Positions 44,353 through 54,279 of a stretch of 64,000 bases of DNA are shown piece after piece. Under the pieces are notes generated by a model that was not told the DNA's origin, ran no database searches, and saw only the letters and a list, made by a program, of their open reading frames with translations. The DNA comes from Kaistia sp. 32K. Its GTDB lineage: Bacteria > Pseudomonadota > Alphaproteobacteria > Rhizobiales > Kaistiaceae. The position numbers and the translations under genes were made by a program. Where the stretch lies: the NCBI RefSeq assembly GCF_016629525.1, contig NZ_AP024269.1, positions 4,290,001 to 4,354,000 on the forward strand. Direction: 5' to 3'. Numbering within the stretch: the stretch's first letter is position 1; each line of letters starts with the position of its first letter.

Positions 44353-44387
44353 ATAATCATACCCGTCAACGCCTGTTGTATGATTAT
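44353..44387. promoter_or_regulatory. Perfect inverted repeat, likely operator of the FadR-type regulator
   Basis: ATAATCATAC (44353-44362) and GTATGATTAT (44378-44387) are perfect 10-bp inverted copies with a 15-bp spacer, centred between the divergent araF and regulator genes. The AT-rich arms also overlap a possible -10 region (TATATAGAA) for the regulator. This is the natural binding site for the adjacent GntR/FadR protein. Confidence 0.75.
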
Positions 44388-44477
44388 ATAGAACGGCGAT
44401 CCCGGCCCTTGATCCCGGCCCGACCGCGTGAGATTGGCAGATGCCGGCAACGTGCCGGCCCACCCGAATTGAGAGCG

Positions 44478-45275
44478 ATGACCAGCCGAGCCACCCCGCA
44501 ACCCCAGACGACGGCCCAGTCGGATCCGGGACTGGACATCGCCACGCTTGCGAAGCCGGCCGCCGCCAAGCCGGTGCGCCGGACCAAGCCGCGCGTCCAG
44601 AAGGAAATCATCGCGAGCCTCGCCCGGGCCATCGCCTCCGGCCTCTACGCGCCGGGCAGCAACCTGCCGCGCGAAAACGACCTCTGCGCCGAATTCGGCG
44701 TCAGCCGAACGGTTATTCGCGAGGCGCTGAAGGTGCTGGAATCGAAGGGGCTGGTGCGCGGGCGTCCGCGCGTGGGAACCGTGGTGCGCGACAAGGAGGA
44801 GTGGAACCTCCTCGATCCCGACATCGTCGAATGGATGGGCAGCGATTTTCTCGACGAGTCGATGCTGAAGGCGGTGCTCGAGGCGCGCCGGGCGATCGAG
44901 CCGGCGGCGGCCGAACTCGCGGCGAGCCGCGCCACGGCGCAGGAGATCGCCGATCTCGACCATGCCTGGCAGCGCATGGCGGCGGCCAAGGATTCCTACA
45001 GCTTCATCGAAGCCGACGTCGTCTTCCATACGGTGCTGCTGAAGGCGAGCCACAACCGGGTCTTCGCGCAGCTCTACGGGCTGATCCACGCCGCCCTGCA
45101 TCGCGCCCTCGACGCCTCGGCGCGGGCGGTAGCGGATTACGAGAACGCCATCGTGGCGCATCACGCGCTCGTCGAGGCGCTCCGGATGCGCGACCGGGAG
45201 GGCGCCCGCAGGGCCGTCGGCGCCATCCTCGACTTGGCCGAGCACGACCTCCACATCTCGGCCGAGCCGGAATAG
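44478..45275 (+). CDS. FadR/GntR-family regulator of the araFGH-type operon
   Basis: Protein of 265 aa from the ATG at 44478; the open frame upstream runs through the operator region. After a ~40-residue polar leader a GntR winged helix (KEIIASLARAIASGLYAPGSNLPRENDLCAEFGVSRTVIREALKVLESKGLVRGRPRVGTVV) precedes an all-helical FCD ligand-binding domain with metal-ligand-like residues (EADVVFHTVLLKASHNR, ENAIVAHHALVEAL). It is divergent from araF, so it probably represses the operon and itself until a sugar acid binds. Confidence 0.9.
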   Translation: MTSRATPQPQTTAQSDPGLDIATLAKPAAAKPVRRTKPRVQKEIIASLARAIASGLYAPGSNLPRENDLCAEFGVSRTVIREALKVLESKGLVRGRPRVGTVVRDKEEWNLLDPDIVEWMGSDFLDESMLKAVLEARRAIEPAAAELAASRATAQEIADLDHAWQRMAAAKDSYSFIEADVVFHTVLLKASHNRVFAQLYGLIHAALHRALDASARAVADYENAIVAHHALVEALRMRDREGARRAVGAILDLAEHDLHISAEPE

Positions 45276-45300
45276 ACCGGCGACGCCGCCGCCGGCCTTC

Positions 45301-45370
45301 TGGAGCATTTTCAAGCGAAGTGGATACCGGTTCGCGTCAAGAAAACGCGACCAAACAAATAGCTTGAGCG
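45301..45370. repeat. Dispersed Hyphomicrobiales repeat (AGCATTTTCAAGCGAAGTGG)
   Basis: The stretch starting GGAGCATTTTCAAGCGAAG and continuing with TGGATACCGGTTCGCG and AAAACGCGACCAAACAA is a sequence I recognise as repeated in intergenic regions across the order. It lies between two convergent genes. No other copy is in the window, so the call rests on recollection. Confidence 0.5.
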
Positions 45371-45371
45371 C

Positions 45372-46223
45372 TCAGGCCGTCAGAGCGGCCACGTTGTCGC
45401 GCGCATAGGCCTCGACGGAGCGCGGCGCAGAGCCGGTCAGCGTCTCGACATCGCCGGTGACGACAGCGGCCCAGCCCTCGCGCACCGGATAGAAGATCGC
45501 CGCCAGAAGGCGGGCATAGTCTTCCGCGACGCCCGCCCCGGCCACGAGCGAGACGAAGGCCTCGTCGTCGATCGCCTTGTAGGCGACGGGCTTGCCGAGC
45601 ACGCCGGCGAGGATCCGCGTCGCGTCCGTGTAGTCGAGCCCCTCCGGCCCCGTCAGATTGAACGCCCGGCCGTCGAAGCGATCCGTCGTCAGCGCCGCCG
45701 CCGCGCTCGCGGCGACGTCGCGCACGTCGACGAAGCTGGTCTTGCCGTCGGCGGCCGGAACCGCGACCTGGCCATGATCGACGCCGGCCTTCCAATAGGT
45801 ATGGAAATTGTCGGAAAACCAGTTCGGCCGCAGGATGACATAGGGAACGCCCGACTTCTCGATCGCGATCTCGACCTGGCGATAGGGAATGGCGTCGTCG
45901 GCCTCGGCGCCGAAGACGCTCTGGAACACGATCTTCACGCCGCGCGCGACGGCCGCCTCGACGACCGGCAGCAGCAGCTCCTTCGCCGCCACATGGCCGG
46001 CCGGCAGCAGGATATAGGCGCGGTCGACGCCGTCGAGCGCCGGGCCGAAGGTCGCGGGATCCGCATAGTCGAACACGACGCCCTCGGCGCCCTCCACCGG
46101 CCGGCCGGAGCGCGAGGCCGCCGTGACCGTCTCGCCCTTCGCCAGCAGCGCCTTCACCAGCGGCAGCCCGACATTGCCGGTCGCGCCCAGTACGAGGATC
46201 TTGCCCTCAGCCTTGCCCGTCAT
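45372..46223 (-). CDS. NmrA-like NAD(P)-binding protein (atypical SDR)
   Basis: Protein of 283 aa from the ATG at 46223. The Rossmann motif KILVLGATGNVGLPLVKALL opens the protein and no SDR Tyr-x-x-x-Lys site is obvious. SGVPYVILRPNWFSDNF and NLTGPEGLDYTDATRILAGVLG are typical of NmrA/QOR2-type proteins, which bind NAD(P) and sense redox state or reduce quinones. It is divergent from an HxlR regulator, an arrangement seen for electrophile- or quinone-responsive pairs such as YodB/QorB-like systems. Confidence 0.88.
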   Translation of the reverse strand: MTGKAEGKILVLGATGNVGLPLVKALLAKGETVTAASRSGRPVEGAEGVVFDYADPATFGPALDGVDRAYILLPAGHVAAKELLLPVVEAAVARGVKIVFQSVFGAEADDAIPYRQVEIAIEKSGVPYVILRPNWFSDNFHTYWKAGVDHGQVAVPAADGKTSFVDVRDVAASAAAALTTDRFDGRAFNLTGPEGLDYTDATRILAGVLGKPVAYKAIDDEAFVSLVAGAGVAEDYARLLAAIFYPVREGWAAVVTGDVETLTGSAPRSVEAYARDNVAALTA

Positions 46224-46236
46224 CTCGATTCTCCCA

Positions 46237-46251
46237 GTTTCATTTAGAAAC
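46237..46251. promoter_or_regulatory. Palindrome GTTTCATTTAGAAAC, candidate HxlR operator
   Basis: GTTTC (46237-46241) and GAAAC (46247-46251) flank ATTTA, 14 bp upstream of the NmrA start and in the divergent region shared with the HxlR gene. Spacing and AT content suit a winged-helix dimer site. Confidence 0.45.
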
Positions 46252-46352
46252 CATGTTGCAATTGGATACATACTTGCCGGAGAGAGGGGGCAAAAGAGAG
46301 CACTTTCAGCTCACATGGTTCCCTCTAGGAAACCCGGAGGCAGGGCATAGAG

Positions 46353-46739
46353 ATGGAAACGACAACGCTGCGACGCGTCTACGACGTCTATGAGGACCGC
46401 TGCCCGACCCGGCTCGTGCTCGACCGGATCGCCGACAAATGGGCGGTGCTGATCCTCGATCACCTGAACGGCGGCCCGATGCGGTTCAACCACATCCGCC
46501 GCGACATCAAGGGGATCTCGCAGAAGGTGCTGTCGCAGACGCTGAAGCGGCTGGAGCGCGACGGCCTCGTCTCGCGCACCGTCTTCGCGACCGTGCCGGT
46601 GACGGTCGAATATGCGCTGACGCCGCTCGGCCATACGCTGACCGAGACCGTCGCGGCGCTGACCCACTGGGCCGAGCGCAATATCGAGGCCGTGCTGACG
46701 GCCCAGAAATCCTACGACGCGGCGGCCGAGCTGCGCTGA
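46353..46739 (+). CDS. HxlR-family transcriptional regulator
   Basis: Protein of 128 aa. The HxlR winged helix is clear: CPTRLVLDRIADKWAVLILDHLNGGPMRFNHIRRDIKGISQKVLSQTLKRLERDGLVSRTV, then the wing TVPVTVEYALTPLGHTL. A single N-terminal cysteine (EDRCPTR, about residue 17) sits where thiol-sensing HxlR proteins (YodB, HypR) have their redox cysteine. It probably represses the divergent NmrA-like gene until an electrophile modifies this cysteine. No other cysteine is present. Confidence 0.9.
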   Translation: METTTLRRVYDVYEDRCPTRLVLDRIADKWAVLILDHLNGGPMRFNHIRRDIKGISQKVLSQTLKRLERDGLVSRTVFATVPVTVEYALTPLGHTLTETVAALTHWAERNIEAVLTAQKSYDAAAELR

Positions 46740-46758
46740 CCGCCGCGCCAGAGAGAAC

Positions 46759-47880
46759 TCAATCCCAGGCGAGCGCGCCACCGTTCTGGTACTCGATCAC
46801 GCGCGTCTCGAAGAAGTTCTTTTCCTTCTTCAGATCCATCGCCTCCGACATCCACGGGAACGGGTTCTCCGTCTCCGGGAACACGGCGGCGAGGCCGAGC
46901 TGGGCGCAGCGGCGGTTGGCGATGAAGTGCATGTAGCTCTCGCACAGCGCCGCGTTCAGGCCGAGGAAGCCGCGCGGCATCGTATCCCGGCCATAGGCCG
47001 CCTCGAGCTCGGCCGCCTCGCGGATCATCGAGCGCAGCTCGTCCTGGAACGACGCCGTCCAGAGATGCGGGTTCTCCGCCTTGATCTGGTTGATGACGTC
47101 GATGCCGAAGTTCAGGTGAATCGACTCGTCGCGCAGGATGTACTGGTACTGCTCGGCGATGCCGACCATCTTGTTGCGGCGGCCGAGCGACAGGATCTGC
47201 GCGAAGCCGGTGTAGAACCACATGCCTTCGAAGATGACGTAAAAGGCGACGAGATCGCGCAGGAAGGCCTGGTCGGTCTCGGGCGTGCCGGTCTTGAAGT
47301 CCGGGTCGTCGAGATGCTGGGTGTGCTTCAGCGCCCAGGCCGCCTTGTCGGTGATCGACGGCACTTCCCGGTACATGTTGAACAGCTCGCCCTCGTCCAG
47401 GCCGAGGCTTTCGACGATGTACTGGAAGGTGTGCGTGTGCACCGCCTCTTCGAACGCCTGGCGGAGCAGATACTGCCGGCATTCGGGATTGGTCAGGTGC
47501 CGGTAGATCGCCAGCACGATGTTGTTGGCGACGAGCGATTCCGAGGCCGCGAAGAAGCCGAGATTGCGCTTGATGGCGCGGCGCTCGTCCTCGGTCAGCC
47601 CGTCCTTCGACTTCCAGAGCGCGATGTCGGCCTGCATAGAGACCTCGGTCGGCATCCAGTGATTGTTGCAGCCGGCGAGGTACTTTTCCCAGGCCCAGCG
47701 ATATTTGAGCGGCAGCAGCTGGTTCACGTCGGCGCGGCAATTGATCATAGCCTTGTCGTCGACGGAGACGCGGCCGCCGGCGCGGTCGATCGCGCCGAGG
47801 CCGGTAGCGTCGCCGGCGGAATTATCACCGCCGACAGGGACCTTCGGCGCGGCGGCGTTGGATTCGGACCAATCGAGCAT
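46759..47880 (-). CDS. nrdB: Ribonucleotide reductase small subunit, class Ic-like (Phe at radical position)
   Basis: Protein of 373 aa with AGGAG before the ATG at 47880. The R2 fold is clear, but in [12 protein letters not shown] the residue that is the radical tyrosine in class Ia is Phe152. The first metal ligand is Glu114 (AASESL) rather than Asp, with Glu145 and His148 next; the spacing Glu114/Glu145/His148/Phe152 equals Glu89/Glu120/His123/Phe127 of the Chlamydia trachomatis enzyme. DESIH supplies the second Glu-x-x-His. This predicts a Mn(IV)/Fe(III) cofactor in place of a tyrosyl radical. It is 260 bp downstream of nrdA, with repeats between. Confidence 0.93.
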   Translation of the reverse strand: MLDWSESNAAAPKVPVGGDNSAGDATGLGAIDRAGGRVSVDDKAMINCRADVNQLLPLKYRWAWEKYLAGCNNHWMPTEVSMQADIALWKSKDGLTEDERRAIKRNLGFFAASESLVANNIVLAIYRHLTNPECRQYLLRQAFEEAVHTHTFQYIVESLGLDEGELFNMYREVPSITDKAAWALKHTQHLDDPDFKTGTPETDQAFLRDLVAFYVIFEGMWFYTGFAQILSLGRRNKMVGIAEQYQYILRDESIHLNFGIDVINQIKAENPHLWTASFQDELRSMIREAAELEAAYGRDTMPRGFLGLNAALCESYMHFIANRRCAQLGLAAVFPETENPFPWMSEAMDLKKEKNFFETRVIEYQNGGALAWD

Positions 47881-47940
47881 GGTCAACTCCTTGAAATTCG
47901 GATGGCGTCTTCCAGAGGAAGCGACCAAGGGATTCTTCTT

Positions 47941-48060
47941 CACCTCTCCCATGGGGAGAGGTCGACGGCGAAGCCGGCGGGTGAGGGGTTGAGGCATCTC
48001 CGGAGGGGACGGATCCCCTCACCCGGCCCTACGGGCCGACCTCTCCCCATGGGAGAGGTG
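47941..48060. repeat. 120-bp mirror-image intergenic repeat (type A, copy 2)
   Basis: Arms 47941-47962 and 48039-48060 (core CCTCTCCC-ATG-GGGAGAGG) are inverted copies around GTGAGGGG / CCCCTCAC inner arms and CGGCCCTACGGGCCG. It closely matches the element at 6603-6723 over its full length. It lies between nrdA and nrdB. Confidence 0.9.
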
Positions 48061-48063
48061 AAG

Positions 48064-48119
48064 CGCCCCCTCCCCAAAACCGCTTCGCGGTTTTGACCCT
48101 CCCTCAAGGGGAGGGTTCA
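48064..48119. repeat. CCCTCCCC/GGGGAGGG palindrome between nrdA and nrdB
   Basis: CCCCCTCCCCAAAACCG and CGGTTTTGACCCTCCCTCAAGGGGAGGG form an imperfect hairpin around CTTCG. It directly follows the type A repeat and ends 22 bp after the nrdA stop, where it could act as an attenuator. Confidence 0.75.
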
Positions 48120-48140
48120 GGGATGCAAGCGAGCCTCGCC

Positions 48141-51101
<2,961 letters not shown>

Positions 51102-51229
51102 CGGCTTCAGCCCAAATGTTGGGAGCAAAGGCCGAGCGGAAGCGAACAGGACGAACGGCCCCGGAAAAGGGCCGCACACGATCCAGCGCTCCACCGGGAC
51201 ACCCCGCCCGAGGACGTTTCAATGCTGTC

Positions 51230-51411
51230 GGGGCAGGTTTCCTGGCTCACGGGTCGTCGCTCCGTCCACCTTCCCGGCACCTCTCGGCCCCAGTGGTCTC
51301 TCCGGACGGAAACTCGCCGCTTACAGTTGCGGGGGCAGCTCCGGTTACGCCGCGAAACGACGCCCCGGATTCCCTCTTAGCCCCAAGCCATACGACTCAA
51401 GGCACCTCGAC
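51230..51411 (-). ncRNA. Cobalamin riboswitch upstream of nrdA
   Basis: Read on the minus strand, the conserved core is present in order: GAGGGAATCCG, AGCTGCCCCCGCAACTGTAAG (51320-51340 region), CCACTG, GGGAAGGTG and the B12-box-like end GAGCCAGGAAACCTGCC (51231-51247). These are the landmarks of the Rfam cobalamin family. The element ends about 130 bases before nrdA, so B12 binding is expected to reduce transcription or translation of nrdA. The exact ends are approximate. Confidence 0.93.
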
Positions 51412-51442
51412 ACGCAGATGTAGACGCTTTCGCGCCTCCACC

Positions 51443-51465
51443 GTCAACATATAGTTATTGTTGAC
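51443..51465. promoter_or_regulatory. Palindrome GTCAACA-N9-TGTTGAC upstream of the riboswitch
   Basis: Perfect 7-bp arms (51443-51449 and 51459-51465) surround an AT-rich spacer. On the minus strand it includes TATATG, a possible -10 with TTCGCA about 18 bases upstream, so it is near the probable nrdA promoter. It could be an NrdR-box relative or another repressor site; it does not match a canonical box. Confidence 0.45.
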
Positions 51466-51545
51466 AGGGATTGCGAATCGGCGCCCGCCGCGAATTCCAA
51501 AGCGACGCGGCCAAATCGCAACTGTGGAAATTCCGCGCGACCGTC

Positions 51546-52427
51546 TCAGCCGGTGCTCGCATACATGCCGGTGGTGCGGAACTCGGTCGGGCTGGTGCCG
51601 AAGAAGCGGCGGTACACCTTGGCGAAATAATTGGGATCGTCGAAGCCCGCCAGCACGGCCACCGCCTTGATCGAGAGCTCCGGTTGCCCGGCGAGCAGCC
51701 GCGCCGCGCGGCGCATCCGCTCCTGCAGCACGAACTCGGCCGGCGGCATGCCCTCGCTCGCCGTGAACAGGCGCGAGAAATGCGCCCGGCTCAGCCCGGA
51801 GATCTCGGCCAGCTGCTGCACCGGGAGCGGCCGGTCGAGATTGGCGAGGATGTGGTCGACGACGCGCTGGATGGCGCCGCCATCGACCCGCGAATCGCCA
51901 TGCGGCCCGAACACGTCGTCGTAGAGCGCCATCGCCGCCTCATAGGCGATGGCCGAGGCCGCGCCCGGCGTCTCGCCGCCGTCGATCAGGCGCAAACTGC
52001 AATCGGCGAGATGCTCGATGGTCTCCGGACGCAGCCGGAGCACCGGCCCGGTCGCGGAGAGGATCGAGCGATGGATGCGGAGCGCCTCCTGCCCGTTCAT
52101 CGAGATCCAGAAGAACTCCCAGCGGTCGCCGGCCTCGACCGAGTAGCGATGGCTGTGCGGCACCAGGACGAGCATGGTCTCGCCCGCCGTCAGCCGGTAG
52201 TCGCGTCGCTCGTAGCGCAGCCGGCCGACGCCGGAAACTGTGTGCTGCAGCACCGTGAACGGCGTCTGGCCGCGCTTGCGGCCGTCCCAGACATAGCTCT
52301 GATCGGTGCGGATCTCGTAGCCCGTGCTGGTCGGCATGGTGTGCAGGCGATGGCGGCCGCGCGGCAGCGAGACGGTGCGCATGACCGGCGCTCTCGCGGC
52401 CAGTTTGCCGAGCACAGAATTACCCAT
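51546..52427 (-). CDS. agpT: AraC-family regulator of the alpha-galactoside locus (AgpT-like)
   Basis: Protein of 293 aa from the ATG at 52427; the open frame extends upstream across the divergent promoter region. The N-terminal ~150 residues resemble the cupin-like sugar-sensing domain of AraC proteins (LTAGETMLVLVPHSHRYSVEAGDRWEFFWISMNG). The C-terminal AraC domain has two helix-turn-helices: LPVQQLAEISGLSRAHFSRLFTASEGMPPAEFV and SIKAVAVLAGFDDPNYFAKVYRRFFGTSPTEFR. It is divergent from the first GH4 gene, as AgpT is associated with the Sinorhizobium agp genes, and probably activates them with melibiose or raffinose. Confidence 0.88.
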   Translation of the reverse strand: MGNSVLGKLAARAPVMRTVSLPRGRHRLHTMPTSTGYEIRTDQSYVWDGRKRGQTPFTVLQHTVSGVGRLRYERRDYRLTAGETMLVLVPHSHRYSVEAGDRWEFFWISMNGQEALRIHRSILSATGPVLRLRPETIEHLADCSLRLIDGGETPGAASAIAYEAAMALYDDVFGPHGDSRVDGGAIQRVVDHILANLDRPLPVQQLAEISGLSRAHFSRLFTASEGMPPAEFVLQERMRRAARLLAGQPELSIKAVAVLAGFDDPNYFAKVYRRFFGTSPTEFRTTGMYASTG

Positions 52428-52460
52428 GAAAGCACAAATTCTCTCTGGAACGCCGTGAAT

Positions 52461-52484
52461 CCTCGCGCATACTAGCCTCGCGCA
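52461..52484. promoter_or_regulatory. Direct repeat CCTCGCGCA x2, candidate AraC-type operator
   Basis: CCTCGCGCA occurs at 52461-52469 and 52476-52484, 15 bp apart, in the divergent region between the AraC gene and the GH4 gene. AraC-family proteins bind direct repeats, though usually with ~21-bp spacing, so this is tentative. Confidence 0.35.
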
Positions 52485-52652
52485 GAGCGAATAAGCGATC
52501 GAAAAAGAGCAGCCGGATGAGCCAATACCACCCAAAGCTGCCGTTTCCAGTCCGGAATCGAGGAATTGCCCCGATGCGGCATACCCGTCCGGAACGCGCC
52601 AGGACCCGCGCCGCCAGCGCGACGACCGCCCCCGAGGAACCCCGCAAACGCC

Positions 52653-54122
52653 ATGTCTAGTTTCAAGATTGCCATCATCGGCGCCGGCAGCGTCGGCTTC
52701 ACCAAGAAGCTGGTCTCCGACATTCTCTCCGTGCCGGAACTGCGCGAGGTCGAATTCGCGCTGACCGACATCAGCGAGCACAATCTCGCCATGGTGCGGC
52801 AGATCCTCGATCGCGTGGTCGAGGCCAACAAGCTGCCGACGAAGATCACCGCGACGACGAACCGGCGCGAGGCGCTGGCCGGTGCGCGCTACGTCATCAG
52901 CTGCGTCCGCGTCGGCGGCCTCGAGGCCTATGCCGACGACATCCGCATCCCGCTGAAATACGGCGTCGACCAGTGCGTCGGCGACACGATCTGCGCCGGC
53001 GGCATCCTCTACGGCCAGCGTAACATCCCGGTCATCCTGGATTTCTGCAAGGACATCCGCGAAGTCGCAGAGCCCGGCGCCCGCTTCCTGAACTATGCCA
53101 ACCCGATGGCGATGAACACCTGGGCGGCGACCGAATACGGCAAGGTCGACACGATCGGTCTCTGCCACGGCGTGCAGCATGGCGGCGAGCAGATCGCCGA
53201 CGTGCTCGGCGCCACCGACGAGAGCGAGCTCGAGTTCATCTGCTCGGGCATCAACCACCAGACCTGGTTCGTCGACATCCGTTTCCGCGGCCGCAAGATC
53301 GGCAAGGACGAGCTGATCGCCGCCTTCGAGCGCCATCCCGTCTATTCGCAGCAGGAAAAGGTCCGCATCGACGTCCTGAAGCGCTTCGGCTTCTATTCGA
53401 CCGAGAGCAACGGCCATCTCTCCGAGTACCTGCCCTGGTACCGGAAGCGTCCGGACGAGATCAACCGCTGGATCGACATGTCGAACTGGATCCACGGCGA
53501 GACCGGCGGCTATCTCCGCCATTCGACCGAGACCCGCAACTGGTTCGAGACCGATTTCCCGAAATTCCTGGAAGACGCCGGCAAGACGCTCGATCCGAAG
53601 AAGCGCTCGAACGAGCACGCCAGCCACATCATCGAGGCGCTGGAGACCGGACGCGTCTATCGCGGCCATTTCAACGTTAGAAACCGCGGCATCATCGCCA
53701 ATCTGCCGGAGGACGCGATCATCGAGTCGACCGGCTTCGTCGACCGCTTCGGCCTCAACATGGCAGCCGGCATTAAGCTGCCGGAAGCCTGCGCCGCCAC
53801 CTGCGTGTCGTCGATCAACGTCCAGCGCATGGCCGTGCACGCCGCCGTCAGCGGCGATGTCGAGCTCCTGAAGCTCGCCGTGCTGCACGACCCGCTGGTC
53901 GGCGCCATCTGCTCGCCCGAGGAAGTCTGGCAGATGGTCGACGAGATGCTGGTCGCCCAGGCGCGCTGGCTGCCGCAATACGCCCACGCCATCGACGGCG
54001 CCAAGGAGCGGCTCGCCCACAAGACGGTCGCCACCCGCGACTGGCAGGGCGCGGCGCGGCGCGAGGTTCGCGGCATCGAGACGGTGCGCGCCGAACGGGC
54101 GATGGAAAACGCGGCCGGCTAG
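52653..54122 (+). CDS. agaL1: GH4 alpha-galactosidase/alpha-glucosidase 1
   Basis: Protein of 489 aa. The NAD-binding start (KIAIIGAGSVGFTKKLVSDIL) and the NPMAMNTW motif mark glycoside hydrolase family 4. Metal ligands are Cys171 (GLCHGVQH) and His202 (GINHQTW). GH4 enzymes use NAD and Mn2+ in a redox-elimination mechanism and act in the cytoplasm. It differs from the second GH4 of the locus in its CHGVQH where that has CHSVQG, and it is longer, so substrate preference may differ. It is the first gene of the alpha-galactoside operon. Confidence 0.9.
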   Translation: MSSFKIAIIGAGSVGFTKKLVSDILSVPELREVEFALTDISEHNLAMVRQILDRVVEANKLPTKITATTNRREALAGARYVISCVRVGGLEAYADDIRIPLKYGVDQCVGDTICAGGILYGQRNIPVILDFCKDIREVAEPGARFLNYANPMAMNTWAATEYGKVDTIGLCHGVQHGGEQIADVLGATDESELEFICSGINHQTWFVDIRFRGRKIGKDELIAAFERHPVYSQQEKVRIDVLKRFGFYSTESNGHLSEYLPWYRKRPDEINRWIDMSNWIHGETGGYLRHSTETRNWFETDFPKFLEDAGKTLDPKKRSNEHASHIIEALETGRVYRGHFNVRNRGIIANLPEDAIIESTGFVDRFGLNMAAGIKLPEACAATCVSSINVQRMAVHAAVSGDVELLKLAVLHDPLVGAICSPEEVWQMVDEMLVAQARWLPQYAHAIDGAKERLAHKTVATRDWQGAARREVRGIETVRAERAMENAAG

Positions 54123-54140
54123 CCCCGGCCCTCAAGGAAC

Positions 54141-54174
54141 GATCCGGCCGGCGGGAGGAGCCACCGGCCGGATC
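54141..54174 (+). terminator. Stem-loop between the first GH4 gene and the binding-protein gene
   Basis: Perfect 11-bp arms GATCCGGCCGG (54141-54151) and CCGGCCGGATC (54164-54174) enclose a 12-nt loop. No T-run follows. It may set expression of the first gene apart from the strongly translated binding protein. Confidence 0.6.
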
Positions 54175-54279
54175 GCAATGCGCCATGGCGCCCGGGAGAA
54201 ACACGAGGACGGGCGGCTCAGCGAAACGAGAACGACAGGGTGCGGCGCCTGCGCCGACACCGTTCAAAGGGGAGGAAGC

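Noticed and set aside
46759..47880. Standard class Ia nrdB with a tyrosyl radical
   Set aside because: The aligned radical position is Phe and the first ligand is Glu, so a class Ic assignment fits better.
51468..51545. A plus-strand gene or promoter using TTGACA at 51461-51466
   Set aside because: No gene on the plus strand follows within reach; the hexamer is part of the palindrome upstream of nrdA.
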